A stretch of DNA of 64,000 bases from Saprospiraceae bacterium (GCA_028285545.1 JANQPA010000108.1:57103-121102); one strand, 5' to 3'; numbered from the stretch's first letter, positions 54,562 to 64,000 are shown. Made by a program: numbers and translations. Notes: generated by a model not told the origin, from the letters alone.

Positions 54562-55041
54562 ATGAAAAACATCATTTTAATAATAGGAATAATATTAAGT
54601 AGTGTCTTTACACTTAAAGCTCAATCAGAATCTCTAAATAAAAGTGGACAAGTATTAGCTCAAAATAATAAAGGACTTTCAATAATAGACCAGCCTTTGA
54701 CTCAAGTCTCAAAATTTGATTCTGTCAAAAACAGAGACCCTCTAAAGAAGACCTTTGAATTACATCAAAACGCTGCAATAAAGATTAAGCAGTTATTAAT
54801 ACAGAAGGTAAAATACCCATCGCTTGCGATAGATAATTGCATCCAAGGCGCTGTTCTTTTAGAAGTTAACATTGGACCCACGGGCGAAATCGAAGCATTC
54901 AATATAGTCAAGAGTCCTCATGCCCTTCTGGATAAGGCCATCAGTAGCTCTATGAAAGTGTTGAAAGGCCTACAAATCCTCCCCAGGAATCATCAGGAGG
55001 AATTGAAGGTTTGGGTACCTTTCTATTTTCGATTGCAGTAG
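54562..55041 (+). CDS. Secreted TonB C-terminal domain protein
   Basis: 159 residues. Signal peptide (MKNIILIIGIILSSVFTLKAQS), a ~45-residue linker, then a TonB_C-type domain (about 75-159: IQKVKYPSLAIDNCIQGAVLLEVNIGPTGEIEAFNIVKSPHALLDKAISSSMKVLKGL). True TonB has an N-terminal membrane anchor and a Pro-rich region; these are missing, so it is not an energy-transducing TonB. Such stand-alone TonB_C proteins are common in Bacteroidota and of unknown role. It sits between an operator box and giant 2, and is probably co-expressed with it. Confidence 0.75.
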   Translation: MKNIILIIGIILSSVFTLKAQSESLNKSGQVLAQNNKGLSIIDQPLTQVSKFDSVKNRDPLKKTFELHQNAAIKIKQLLIQKVKYPSLAIDNCIQGAVLLEVNIGPTGEIEAFNIVKSPHALLDKAISSSMKVLKGLQILPRNHQEELKVWVPFYFRLQ

Positions 55042-55047
55042 CACTTT

Positions 55048-55188
55048 GGACTACATTCCTGCCTTCGGCAGGCGGGGTTTGCAATGTCTGGCTATCAGAC
55101 TTTAGGTTGATACTTATGAATTATCAGCGTAAACGCTGATAGCCAGACACCCTAAATGCTTGCCTGCCGGTAGGCAGGGGTATAGTCC
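55048..55188. repeat. 141-bp nested palindromic element (REP/MITE-like)
   Basis: Arms of about 51-53 bases pair imperfectly: GGACTA (55048) with TAGTCC (55183-55188), CCTGCC/GGCAGG cores, and a perfect 14-bp inner pair TGTCTGGCTATCAG (55085-55098) / CTGATAGCCAGACA (55136-55149). Each outer arm itself contains a small hairpin (CCTGCCttcGGCAGG at 55058-55072; GCCTGCCggtaGGCAGG at about 55163-55178). Position: between the TonB-C gene and giant 2. No transposase inside. Confidence 0.7.
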
Positions 55189-55356
55189 CTTTTCCAACAA
55201 ATTCACACCCTCTTAGCATACAAGAAACAACCCTTGTCATGCCTGGGGATTACTATATCATTTTGAATCAAATAACACTCAATTACTTAAACCCGGAATG
55301 CGGTAGGCACACACACCCAATTTTTCATTGAAGCATTCCTATTTAATCTCTTTGTT
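55189..55356 (+). other. Leader of giant 2
   Basis: 55212-55291 is similar to the leader of giant 1 (48222-48299). After it come 'acccggaatgcggtaggcac' and 'acacaccc', which are not in the first leader. No promoter is obvious, which is why read-through from the box upstream of the TonB-C gene is likely. Confidence 0.5.
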
Positions 55357-58300
55357 ATGAAAAAGTTCATTATCACTTTAAGCACTCTAATTCTTTTTCT
55401 TTTTGTTTTTAAAAACACTACGAATGCTCAGTGTGACCCTGGTGAAGATATTACGGTTGTAGAAACACAAGGGGTATGTGGTTCCTTCTCTAATACTGCA
55501 ACAGTTGAAATATTAGTCGATATACCTGAGGGTTGTTCGATTTTATATCAATACGGTATAATGGGCTTTGCAAATGGTGGGCAACCAATCAACTTGGGCC
55601 CTCAACCTGACTCTGAATTTTCGGGACTCCCCGCAGGTAATTATGTTGCTCAATTTTATGAGCGAAGACTGGTAGGCGGCAATCCAGGGGGTGACTTAGT
55701 CATTATCAAAACCAAAAATTTTACTGTAAGTCTTGTTGACATTATCCCACCTATTGCCCGCTGCAAGAATGTAAAGGTTCAATTGGGTGATGATGGAACT
55801 TTCCAAGACGATACAGGTCTGATTGATAATGGATCTTGGGATAACTGTTCCATACCTCCCGGTAGGCCATTAATTAACTTCGATTGTTCGAATCTAGGAC
55901 CCAATACGGTTACCTTATCCCTTACAGATGAAGCGGGTAATACGAGTACTTGTACCGGCATCGTCACCGTAGAAGACAACATCCAACCCGAAATTACCTG
56001 CCCCAACAGTAAGTCAGTCATTGCCCCAACAGGTAGGTGTAGTAGCACTGTAAGTTATAGTGTGCCTGTAGGTACGGACAACTGTACAGCCACCACTACT
56101 TTGACCGCAGGATTGGGTAGCGGAGCTACTTTCCCGGTAGGAGTTACCAGGGAAACCTATACTGTAACGGATGCTGCCGGTAATTCGGCCTCTTGTTCTT
56201 TGACTATTACGGTAGAGGATGATGAAAAGCCTACTTTGAACTGTCCCACAGAATTAGTTGTAGAGGCCTCTGATATCAATGGTACTATTGTCGATTATTC
56301 GCTAAGTTCAAATGATAACTGTGGAGTGGTGAGTGACGATGTTTTGGGGCCTGTTTCTGGTTCCTTATTCCCGGTAGGCAAAACCGAAATCACTTATTCG
56401 GCTGAAGATGCCGCCGGTAACTCTAATTCCTGCTCTTTTTCGATCAACGTTGTTCTTCCAATTAAAGATGTTTTTATCACAGAATGGCAAACCACTAGTG
56501 ATAATGAAACCATCAACATCCCTACCACCGGTAGCGGATACAATTATTTCATAGACTGGGGGGATGGAACTTTCGAAACTGGCCAGACCGGGAATGCCAG
56601 CCATAGCTATGCAACTGCAGGTACCTATCAAGTGAAAATATTCGGTGACTTCCCACGTATTTTTTTTAATAATGAAGGAAGTAAAGAACAAATCCAAAAA
56701 GTGTTGCAATGGGGAAATATTGCCTGGACGTCTATGGAAAGAGCCTTTTATGGTTGTAGTGATCTAAGCATTGATGCTACCGATGCCCCTGATTTATCCG
56801 GAGCAACTTCAATGAAAAGTATGTTCCAGGATTGTACTAATCTATCTTCTTCCACCAATAATTTTAGCAGTTGGGACGTCAGTCAGGTGACTGATATGGG
56901 TTTCATGTTTCAAGATGCTGGAAATTTTAATGAAGATATTGGCAATTGGAATGTAAGCAAGGTGACTACTATGATAGGTATGTTTGTCAATGCTAACAGT
57001 TTTAATCAAGATATCGGTAATTGGATCGTCAGTCAAGTCGAAAATATGTCAGGAATGTTCATCAATGCATCAAGTTTTAATGAAGATATTGGCAATTGGA
57101 ACGTAAGCAAGGTAACTACTATGAGTAATATGTTTAATCATGCTAGTAGTTTTAATCAAGATATCAGTAATTGGAACGTCAGTCAGGTGGTATACATGAA
57201 CGGAATGTTTGCGGGTACCGGCTTGTCTACGATCAACTATGATAAGCTTCTAATAGGCTGGAGCAGTCTGCCGACCTTACAAAACGATGTAACATTCGAT
57301 GCAGGGAATAGTATCTATTGTATCAGTGCTGAATCGAGAGCTATTTTAACAAACACCTATAGCTGGACGATTAATGATTTGGGACAAGATCCATCCTGTA
57401 GTGATGCTAATGCATTCATTACCGAATGGCAAACTAGTAGTGATAATGAAACCATCACCATCCCCACCAATGGTAACGGCTACAATTATACTATAGATTG
57501 GGGAGATGGAATGCTTGAAACCGCTCAGACTGGCGATGCTAGCCATAGCTATGCCACTGCAGGAACTTACCAAGTACGCATTTTCGGCGACTTCCCACGT
57601 ATTTCTTTTCAAAATGGAGGGAGTAAGGATCAAATCCAAAAAGTATTGCAATGGGGAAATATTGCCTGGACCTCTATGGAGTATTCCTTTTGGGGATGTG
57701 GAAACCTAAGCATCGATGCCACCGATAGCCCTGACCTTTCGATGGTGGATAAGATGAGATATATGTTTACCGATTGTGGTAACCTATCCTCTTCAACCAC
57801 TAATTTCAATGCATGGGATGTGAGTAATGTGAGCGACATGAGTTATTTATTTCAAAATACAGGTAGTTTTAATCAAGATATTAGTGGCTGGGATGTGGGT
57901 CAGCTAATCGTTATGTTGTCCATGTTTCGAGATGCGGAAAGCTTTAATCAAGATATTAGTGGCTGGGATGTGAGTCAGGTGATTGATATGCGTAATGTGT
58001 TTAGAAACGCCACTAGTTTTAATCAGGATATTAGCAGCTGGGGTGTGAGTCAGGTGACCCGGATGCGCTTTATGTTTTATAATGCTAGTAGTTTTGACCA
58101 GGATATTGGTAGCTGGGATGTAAGCCAGGTGACCGATATGAGTCTTATGTTTGAAAGAGCAGGGCTATCCACGACCAATTATGATAAATTGCTGATCGGA
58201 TGGAGCAGCCTGCCTTCTCTACAAAATAATGTAGAATTCAATGCAGGAAGTAGCCAATATTGTATAGGCAAAGAAGCCAGAGCTATCTTGATCGGCACCT

Positions 58301-61300
58301 ATAACTGGACCATTTCGGATCAGGGGAGAGCCTCATCCTGTAGGGGTGCCTTCATCACCGAATGGCAAACCAGTAGTGATAATGAAAGCATCACCATCCC
58401 CACCACCGGTAGCGGATACAATTATTCAATAGACTGGGGTGATGGAACAATTGAAATAGACCTCACGGGAGATGCTAGTCATACCTATGCCACTGCAGGT
58501 ACTTACCAAGTACGCATTTTCGGTGACTTTCCTCGTATTTATTTTAATGCTAGAGGGAGCAGGAGAATAATCCAAAAAGTATTGCAATGGGGGAATATTG
58601 CCTGGACCTCCATGGAGAATGCCTTTGATGGTTGTAGTAATTTGACCATTGAAGCTACTGATAAGCCTGATTTATCCAGCGTGACTTCTATGCAAGCCAT
58701 GTTCCAGAATTGTTTTAATGTATCTTCCTCTACCAATAATTTTAGTAGCTGGGATGTGAGTACTGTCACCGATATGAGTTATATGTTTTATGGCGCCAGT
58801 AGTTTTAATCAGAGCATTGGCAACTGGGATGTCAGTAATGTCACTGATATGAGTTATATGTTTTGGTTTAACAGAAACTTTAACGAGGATATCGGCAATT
58901 GGGATGTGAGTAATGTGACGGATATGAGTGGAATGTTTTTTGACGCCAGAAGTTTTAATCAGGATATCAGCAATTGGGATGTCAGCAAGGTTAGTACTAT
59001 GAGAATGATGTTTCGGGAGGCAATCAATTTTAATCAGGATGTTGGCAATTGGGATGTGAGTAATGTGACGGATATGGGTGGAATGTTTCTTAACGCCAGT
59101 AGTTTTAATCAGGATATCAGCAATTGGGACATCAACAAGGTAACTAATATGGGGGGGATGTTTGGTGGCGCCAATAGTTTTATTGAGGATATCAGCAATT
59201 GGGACGTCAGCAATGTGACCAATATGGCAAATATGTTTTCCCGAAATACTAGCTTTAACCAGGATATCAGCAATTGGGACGTCAGCAACGTAACCAAATT
59301 GGATCATATGTTTGACTATGCCACTAGTTTTAATCAGGATATCGGGAAGTGGGATCTCAGCAAGGCAACCACTATTCGTAATATGTTTAGAGGTGCCACT
59401 AGCTTTGATCAGGATATCGGGAAGTGGGACATCAGTCAGGTAACCGATGTGGTCGGTGTGTTCGAAAATGCAGGTTTGTCCACCGACAACTATGATAAGC
59501 TGTTGATTGGCTGGAGCAGCCTACCTTCTCTTCAGAGTGGAAGATACTTCCATGCAGGAAGTAGCCAATATTGTTTAGGTGCGGAAGCCAGAGCAATCTT
59601 GACGGGCACTTATGGCTGGACCATTACAGATCAAGGACAAGATCCATCCTGCAGCGATGCTAATGCGTTCATTACCGAATGGCGAACCAGCAGTGATAAT
59701 GAAAGCATCACCATCCCCACCACCGGTCGCAGATACAATTATTCGATAGATTGGGGAGATGGAACTATTGAAACCGGCAAGACTGGAAATGCTAGCCATA
59801 TCTATGCCACTGCCGGCACCTATCAGGTGAAAATATCAGGCGACTTCCCACGTATCTTTTTTAGTGGTGCTGCTAGTTACAACAAAATCTATAAAGTATT
59901 GCAATGGGGAAATATTGCCTGGACCTCCATGTCGAGTGCCTTTAGTGGATGTATTAATTTGACTATTGAAGCTACTGATAAACCTGATTTATCCAGGGTA
60001 ACTTCTATGGATAGAATGTTTCAGTTTTGTACTAAACTGTCTTCTTCCACCAATAATTTCAATACCTGGGATGTCAGTAATGTAAACTATATGACTTATA
60101 TGTTTTATAACGCCAGTAGCTTTAACGAAGATATTGGCAATTGGGATGTTGGTAATGTAATCAATATGAATTCTATGTTTTATTACGCCACTAGCTTTAA
60201 CCAGGATATTGGCAATTGGGATGTCAGTCAGGTAATTAATATGTTCAGGATGTTTTCTAGGGCAAGTAGTTTCAACCAGGATATTGGCAATTGGGATGTC
60301 AGCAAGGTTATTAATATGAGCTATATGTTTGATGGGCTTAGTAGTTTTAACCAGGACATTGGTAATTGGAACGTAAGTAAGGTAACTGGTATGATGGGTA
60401 TTTTTACGGGAGCGAGTAATTTTAACCAGGACATTGGCAATTGGAACGTAAGCAAGGTAAACAGAATGGATCTTATGTTTAATGGTGCCAGTAATTTTAA
60501 CCAGGATATCGGTAATTGGAGCGTAAGCAACGTAACTTCTTTTCAAAGTATGTTTAATGGCGCCAATAGTTTTAATCAAAATATTGGTAATTGGGACGTA
60601 AGCAAGGCAACTAGTATGAATAATATGTTTAATGGTGCCAGTAGTTTTGATCAGGATATCAGCAATTGGGACGTCAGTAAGGTAGTATTAATGGAAAATA
60701 TGTTTTTAAACGCTGGTCTTTCCACTGCCTATTATGATAAGCTTCTAATTGGCTGGAGCAGTTTGCCCGCTCTAAAAAATAATGTAAAATTTCATGCAGG
60801 GAGCAGCCAATATTGTTTGGGCGCTGCAGCCAGGGCTATTTTGATCGGCACCTATGGCTGGACCATTACTGATCAGGGTCAGGCTTCTTCCTGTAATCAA
60901 CCACCTGTTGCTAAGTGTAAGGATATTACCGTATTTGCAGATGCTAATTGCCAGTATTCAGCTAATGCAGAAGAATTTGACGGAGGCTCTACTGATCCTG
61001 ATAGTGATATATTGACCTTTTCTATTGATTATATAGGTCTATTTCCAATAGGTACTACTAGTGTAACACTTACGGTAGACGATGGCTCAGCAAAAAGTAC
61101 TTGTTCAGCCACTATCAATGTAGTAGATAATATTCTCCCCACCGTAATTACTCAAAACATTACTGTCCAGCTAGACGATAGTGGTCAAGCTACCTTTGAA
61201 ACCGGGGATGTGGATAATGGGAGTAGCGATAATTGCGGTGTTGCTTCTATGGAGTTGGATCAAAGCAGTTTTAACTGTTCAGACCTGGGTGATAATACAG

Positions 61301-64000
61301 TAAGCCTCACAGTAGAAGATGCTAATGGCAATAAGAATTCTGCTACCGCCATCGTAACAGTAGAGGATAATATTGCTCCAAAAATCTCCTGTCAGGACTT
61401 AACTATTTCTTTACAGGATGGGAAAGCCTCTATGCCTACCTCGGCCATTTTGGTGACCAAAACTGATAATTGTGGTTTTAGATCCGTTCAAACGAAGATG
61501 TTAAACTTTGATTGCAGTGATCTGGGAAAAACTATTCCCGTTAGCTACTCTGTTTTTGATAATGCCGGTAATGAAACTTCCTGTACTAAAAATGTTAAGA
61601 TTGAGGGAGAAGGTGCTCCAACAGCAGTTTGCAAAGACCTGACCGTCGAGCTGGATCAACACGGTATGGCCAGTATTACGCCTGCCCAGGTGGATAATGG
61701 CTCTAGTGATATATGTGGTATTAAAGATTGGAGTCTGGATAGATCCAATTTTACCTGCCAGGATGTTGGTCAAAATATTAAGGTGAAATTAACGGTAACT
61801 TCCAATAATGATAATACTGCTGAATGTGATGCCACCATTATGGTTGTAGATAAAATATTACCTGATGCTCGTTGCAAAGATATAAATATTGATATAGATG
61901 AAATTGGTAAGAAGACTCTTTCGGTCTGGGATGTAGATAACAAATCATACGATGCTTGTGGAATAGCGGAATTAAGTCTTGATAAAACCACCATCTCTTG
62001 TTCAGATAATGAGGTAACCCTAACGGTTAAGGACAATAATGGCAATGAAAATACTTGTACTGCAGCTATTATAGTTTCAGGTGAAGTTGCTCCTGTGCCG
62101 GATCTTGCTACTTTGCCAGTGATTAGAGCAGAGTGTGAAGCCACTGTCTTTGCTCCAACGGCTACTGATAATTGTGGAGGAACCATTACCGCCACCACTA
62201 ATGACCCTACCTATTATTCTGAGCAAGGCAGATATGAAATTACCTGGACATATGATGATGGTAAAGGGAATTCTATTTCACAAACGCAAACCGTTATTAT
62301 TAAAGACGTAACGCATCCGGTGCCTGATATTGAAGATTTGCCACTTATCGCAGCAAAATGTTTCGTCACCGTCTCTGCTCCAACTGCTACGGATAATTGT
62401 GCCGGAACCTTGATAGCCACTACTAATGATCGTACTACTTTCTCTGAACCAGGGGGCTATCTCATCCGTTGGTCTTATGATGATGGCAATGGCAATTACT
62501 ATGTTCAAGCGCAAAATGTTATCATAAGGAATTTAGCTAAACCCAAGCCGGAGGTGGAAACTTTGCCAGATATTATAGGAGAATGCTCCGTTACCGTTAG
62601 CTCTAAACCTACTGCTAGAGATGAATGTGGTAGCAACATTATTGAGGGTACTACTACTGATCCTTTGACGTATACTACTGTAGGAACGCATATCATCACC
62701 TGGACTTATGAGGATGTGGATGGGAATGTGGAAACTCAAACACAGAATGTCATTGTAAATGATGTTACTAAGCCAGTACCTGATGTGGCGACGCTTCCAA
62801 TTGTGAGAGGAGAGTGTGAGGCTGCCATTGTTTTAGCTCCTACCGCTTCAGACAATTGCGAAGGTAAAATTTTAGGCACTACCACCGATCCATTGACTTA
62901 TTCCACTCAAGGGACCCATATCATCATCTGGTCTTTTGATGATGGTAATGGTAATGTAGCAACGCAAACGCAAACTGTCATCGTTGATGATGTTACTGCT
63001 CCAGTTCCAGATCTGAATTCTTTGCCAGATATTACTGCAGAATGCTCTGTAGAGGTTACTCAGACTCCTACAGCCACGGATAACTGTGAAGGTACTATAA
63101 TAGGCACCACCACTGATCCCTTGTCCTACAGCTCCCAGGGAACTCACATCATTACCTGGTCATATGATGATGGAAATGGAAATGTGGAGACTCAAACACA
63201 AACGGTAATCATTAAGGATGTCACTTCTCCTGTACCTGATGTGACTACCCTTCCTACTTTAAATGGAAATTGTGAAGTTGGTTTGGAACCTCCATTTGCT
63301 ACCGATAATTGTGCTGGTCAGGTTATTGGCTCTACGTCTGATCCATTGTATTTTGATAAGGAAGGAACCTATACTGTTACCTGGGTCTATGATGATGGCA
63401 ATGGAAATACTTCCAGCCAGGATCAAACGATTATCATTGAAGACGATATCGCTCCGGTTCCGGATCGTGATAATCTGCCTACTCTCAGAGCACAATGTGG
63501 ACTTACGGTTTCTACGAAACCAACGGCTACTGATCGCTGTGCTGGAAGGATTGAAGGCACGACTACAGATCCTTTGACTTATAATACTCAGGGTATCCAC
63601 ATCATTACCTGGACTTTTGATGATGGAAATGGAAATACGGCCAGCCAAACTCAAAGAGTAGTCATCAGAGATAATAAAGCACCGGTGCCTGATCAAGCTA
63701 ATTTGCCTACTTTGACTGGTTCTTGTTCGGTTATGATCACCCATTTCCCTACGGCTACTGATAATTGTGCAGGAAAGGTTACGGCTACTACTGACAGTCC
63801 TCTTGAATTTGATCAGGAAGGAACCTATGCCATCCTTTGGAATTATGATGATGGTAATGGAAACACCAGCGTTCAGACTCAGTGGGTGATTGTTGGAGGG
63901 GATGCTGCTCCCAATGCACGGTGTAAAGACATCTCTGTACCCTTAGGATCTGCTGAAAAAATTAGCATCAATGCATCTGATATTGACGATGGTTCCTTTG
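55357..64000 (+). CDS. Giant surface protein 2: HYR + four PKD/DUF285 super-repeats + HYR ladder (3' end outside window)
   Basis: At least 2881 residues, open to the right edge. ATG at 55357 gives a signal peptide (MKKFIITLSTLILFLFVFKN, then TTNAQC). The N-terminal ~130 residues are homologous to giant 1. HYR domains occupy about 130-370. Four super-repeats follow (56468-57407, 57408-58349, 58350-59663, 59664-60899), each with ITEWQT, a PKD-like YNYxIDWGDGT domain, a bridging QKVLQWGNIAWTSM segment, 25-residue DUF285 units ([16 protein letters not shown]) and a closing [12 protein letters not shown]...YC block. HYR-type domains follow, then eight units of 75-77 residues (62086-63905; TLPxI.AEC...TATDNC.G.I.GTTTDPLTY...THIITWSYDDGNGN). 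A T9SS signal is expected beyond the window. Probable adhesin. Confidence 0.9.
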   Translation, partial: MKKFIITLSTLILFLFVFKNTTNAQCDPGEDITVVETQGVCGSFSNTATVEILVDIPEGCSILYQYGIMGFANGGQPINLGPQPDSEFSGLPAGNYVAQFYERRLVGGNPGGDLVIIKTKNFTVSLVDIIPPIARCKNVKVQLGDDGTFQDDTGLIDNGSWDNCSIPPGRPLINFDCSNLGPNTVTLSLTDEAGNTSTCTGIVTVEDNIQPEITCPNSKSVIAPTGRCSSTVSYSVPVGTDNCTATTTLTAGLGSGATFPVGVTRETYTVTDAAGNSASCSLTITVEDDEKPTLNCPTELVVEASDINGTIVDYSLSSNDNCGVVSDDVLGPVSGSLFPVGKTEITYSAEDAAGNSNSCSFSINVVLPIKDVFITEWQTTSDNETINIPTTGSGYNYFIDWGDGTFETGQTGNASHSYATAGTYQVKIFGDFPRIFFNNEGSKEQIQKVLQWGNIAWTSMERAFYGCSDLSIDATDAPDLSGATSMKSMFQDCTNLSSSTNNFSSWDVSQVTDMGFMFQDAGNFNEDIGNWNVSKVTTMIGMFVNANSFNQDIGNWIVSQVENMSGMFINASSFNEDIGNWNVSKVTTMSNMFNHASSFNQDISNWNVSQVVYMNGMFAGTGLSTINYDKLLIGWSSLPTLQNDVTFDAGNSIYCISAESRAILTNTYSWTINDLGQDPSCSDANAFITEWQTSSDNETITIPTNGNGYNYTIDWGDGMLETAQTGDASHSYATAGTYQVRIFGDFPRISFQNGGSKDQIQKVLQWGNIAWTSMEYSFWGCGNLSIDATDSPDLSMVDKMRYMFTDCGNLSSSTTNFNAWDVSNVSDMSYLFQNTGSFNQDISGWDVGQLIVMLSMFRDAESFNQDISGWDVSQVIDMRNVFRNATSFNQDISSWGVSQVTRMRFMFYNASSFDQDIGSWDVSQVTDMSLMFERAGLSTTNYDKLLIGWSSLPSLQNNVEFNAGSSQYCIGKEARAILIGTYNWTISDQGRASSCRGAFITEWQTSSDNESITIPTTGSGYNYSIDWGDGTIEIDLTGDASHTYATAGTYQVRIFGDFPRIYFNARGSRRIIQKVLQWGNIAWTSMENAFDGCSNLTIEATDKPDLSSVTSMQAMFQNCFNVSSSTNNFSSWDVSTVTDMSYMFYGASSFNQSIGNWDVSNVTDMSYMFWFNRNFNEDIGNWDVSNVTDMSGMFFDARSFNQDISNWDVSKVSTMRMMFREAINFNQDVGNWDVSNVTDMGGMFLNASSFNQDISNWDINKVTNMGGMFGGANSFIEDISNWDVSNVTNMANMFSRNTSFNQDISNWDVSNVTKLDHMFDYATSFNQDIGKWDLSKATTIRNMFRGATSFDQDIGKWDISQVTDVVGVFENAGLSTDNYDKLLIGWSSLPSLQSGRYFHAGSSQYCLGAEARAILTGTYGWTITDQGQDPSCSDANAFITEWRTSSDNESITIPTTGRRYNYSIDWGDGTIETGKTGNASHIYATAGTYQVKISGDFPRIFFSGAASYNKIYKVLQWGNIAWTSMSSAFSGCINLTIEATDKPDLSRVTSMDRMFQFCTKLSSSTNNFNTWDVSNVNYMTYMFYNASSFNEDIGNWDVGNVINMNSMFYYATSFNQDIGNWDVSQVINMFRMFSRASSFNQDIGNWDVSKVINMSYMFDGLSSFNQDIGNWNVSKVTGMMGIFTGASNFNQDIGNWNVSKVNRMDLMFNGASNFNQDIGNWSVSNVTSFQSMFNGANSFNQNIGNWDVSKATSMNNMFNGASSFDQDISNWDVSKVVLMENMFLNAGLSTAYYDKLLIGWSSLPALKNNVKFHAGSSQYCLGAAARAILIGTYGWTITDQGQASSCNQPPVAKCKDITVFADANCQYSANAEEFDGGSTDPDSDILTFSIDYIGLFPIGTTSVTLTVDDGSAKSTCSATINVVDNILPTVITQNITVQLDDSGQATFETGDVDNGSSDNCGVASMELDQSSFNCSDLGDNTVSLTVEDANGNKNSATAIVTVEDNIAPKISCQDLTISLQDGKASMPTSAILVTKTDNCGFRSVQTKMLNFDCSDLGKTIPVSYSVFDNAGNETSCTKNVKIEGEGAPTAVCKDLTVELDQHGMASITPAQVDNGSSDICGIKDWSLDRSNFTCQDVGQNIKVKLTVTSNNDNTAECDATIMVVDKILPDARCKDINIDIDEIGKKTLSVWDVDNKSYDACGIAELSLDKTTISCSDNEVTLTVKDNNGNENTCTAAIIVSGEVAPVPDLATLPVIRAECEATVFAPTATDNCGGTITATTNDPTYYSEQGRYEITWTYDDGKGNSISQTQTVIIKDVTHPVPDIEDLPLIAAKCFVTVSAPTATDNCAGTLIATTNDRTTFSEPGGYLIRWSYDDGNGNYYVQAQNVIIRNLAKPKPEVETLPDIIGECSVTVSSKPTARDECGSNIIEGTTTDPLTYTTVGTHIITWTYEDVDGNVETQTQNVIVNDVTKPVPDVATLPIVRGECEAAIVLAPTASDNCEGKILGTTTDPLTYSTQGTHIIIWSFDDGNGNVATQTQTVIVDDVTAPVPDLNSLPDITAECSVEVTQTPTATDNCEGTIIGTTTDPLSYSSQGTHIITWSYDDGNGNVETQTQTVIIKDVTSPVPDVTTLPTLNGNCEVGLEPPFATDNCAGQVIGSTSDPLYFDKEGTYTVTWVYDDGNGNTSSQDQTIIIEDDIAPVPDRDNLPTLRAQCGLTVSTKPTATDRCAGRIEGTTTDPLTYNTQGIHIITWTFDDGNGNTASQTQRVVIRDNKAPVPDQANLPTLTGSCSVMITHFPTATDNCAGKVTATTDSPLEFDQEGTYAILWNYDDGNGNTSVQTQWVIVGGDAAPNARCKDISVPLGSAEKISINASDIDDGSF

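Noticed and set aside
54562..55041. Small gene considered as an energy-transducing TonB for the receptor at 28722.
   Set aside because: It has a cleavable-type signal peptide and no membrane anchor plus Pro-rich spacer, and no ExbB/ExbD genes are nearby.
58672..60579. Long open frames on the minus strand opposite the DUF285 repeats (for instance 58672-59307, 59989-60579, 50047-50490), predicting repeated THIxxIxxIPIADILxK proteins.
   Set aside because: They are mirror images of the 25-residue repeat: the repeat's codon bias leaves the opposite frame open. No signal, no independent domain, and they always follow the repeat boundaries exactly.

Overview
The window looks like chromosomal DNA of a free-living member of the Bacteroidota, most likely of the Saprospiraceae/Lewinella type. 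This is inferred from gene content, not from a marker gene: a lipoprotein form of TamA beside TamB, LytTR/LytS two-component pairs, hybrid kinases fused to AraC-type DNA-binding domains, a TonB-dependent receptor with a carboxypeptidase-like N-terminus, very long HYR/DUF285 surface proteins with a type IX secretion (T9SS) C-terminal signal, AT-rich DNA and no strong Shine-Dalgarno sites. No rRNA, tRNA, CRISPR array, integrase or transposase was recognised.

Layout. 1-6936 (minus) carries TamB and the start of TamL, the outer-membrane translocation and assembly module. 7447-16584 holds mostly single genes: a small outer-membrane barrel, a phosphodiester glycosidase, an NTF2-like lipoprotein, an acyl-CoA dehydrogenase, an alkaline phosphatase, a conserved exported protein, RarA and a ZU5-like protein. 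16639-20082 (minus) is a lipoprotein-LytS-LytTR-SDR cluster. 20206-25846 holds housekeeping and membrane genes (hydrolase, TM2/TPR/SHOCT protein, Nudix, YdcF, rhomboid, RlmH). 26356-31046 (plus) holds a MoxR/ChlI-like ATPase, a threonylcarbamoyl-AMP synthase and a TonB-dependent receptor. 31330-35982 is a signalling island: Hpt protein, response regulator, TPR hybrid kinase and a divergent LytTR regulator. 36005-39972 encodes an acyl-ACP thioesterase and a large BNR/sortilin-type propeller protein.

40313-64000 (plus) is the most striking part. Two large hybrid sensor-regulators share almost the same kinase-receiver-AraC output but have different sensors, TPR in one and a Reg_prop propeller in the other. 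They are followed by two paralogous giant surface proteins (HYR plus PKD-like plus DUF285 repeats) and a small secreted TonB-C protein. The second giant is at least 2881 residues and runs off the right edge.

The main regulatory signals are paired direct repeats with a 20-21 bp period next to regulator genes. A nearly identical 2 x 21 bp box lies upstream of giant 1 and upstream of the TonB-C/giant 2 unit. A motif TTATCWAKYGGT, repeated 20 bp apart, is found at both promoter regions of the Hpt/RR/LytTR island. A third motif, repeated 21 bp apart, lies upstream of the LytS/LytTR cluster. Many intergenic gaps also carry short, quasi-periodic word arrays of a few recurring families, often folding into hairpins at gene ends.
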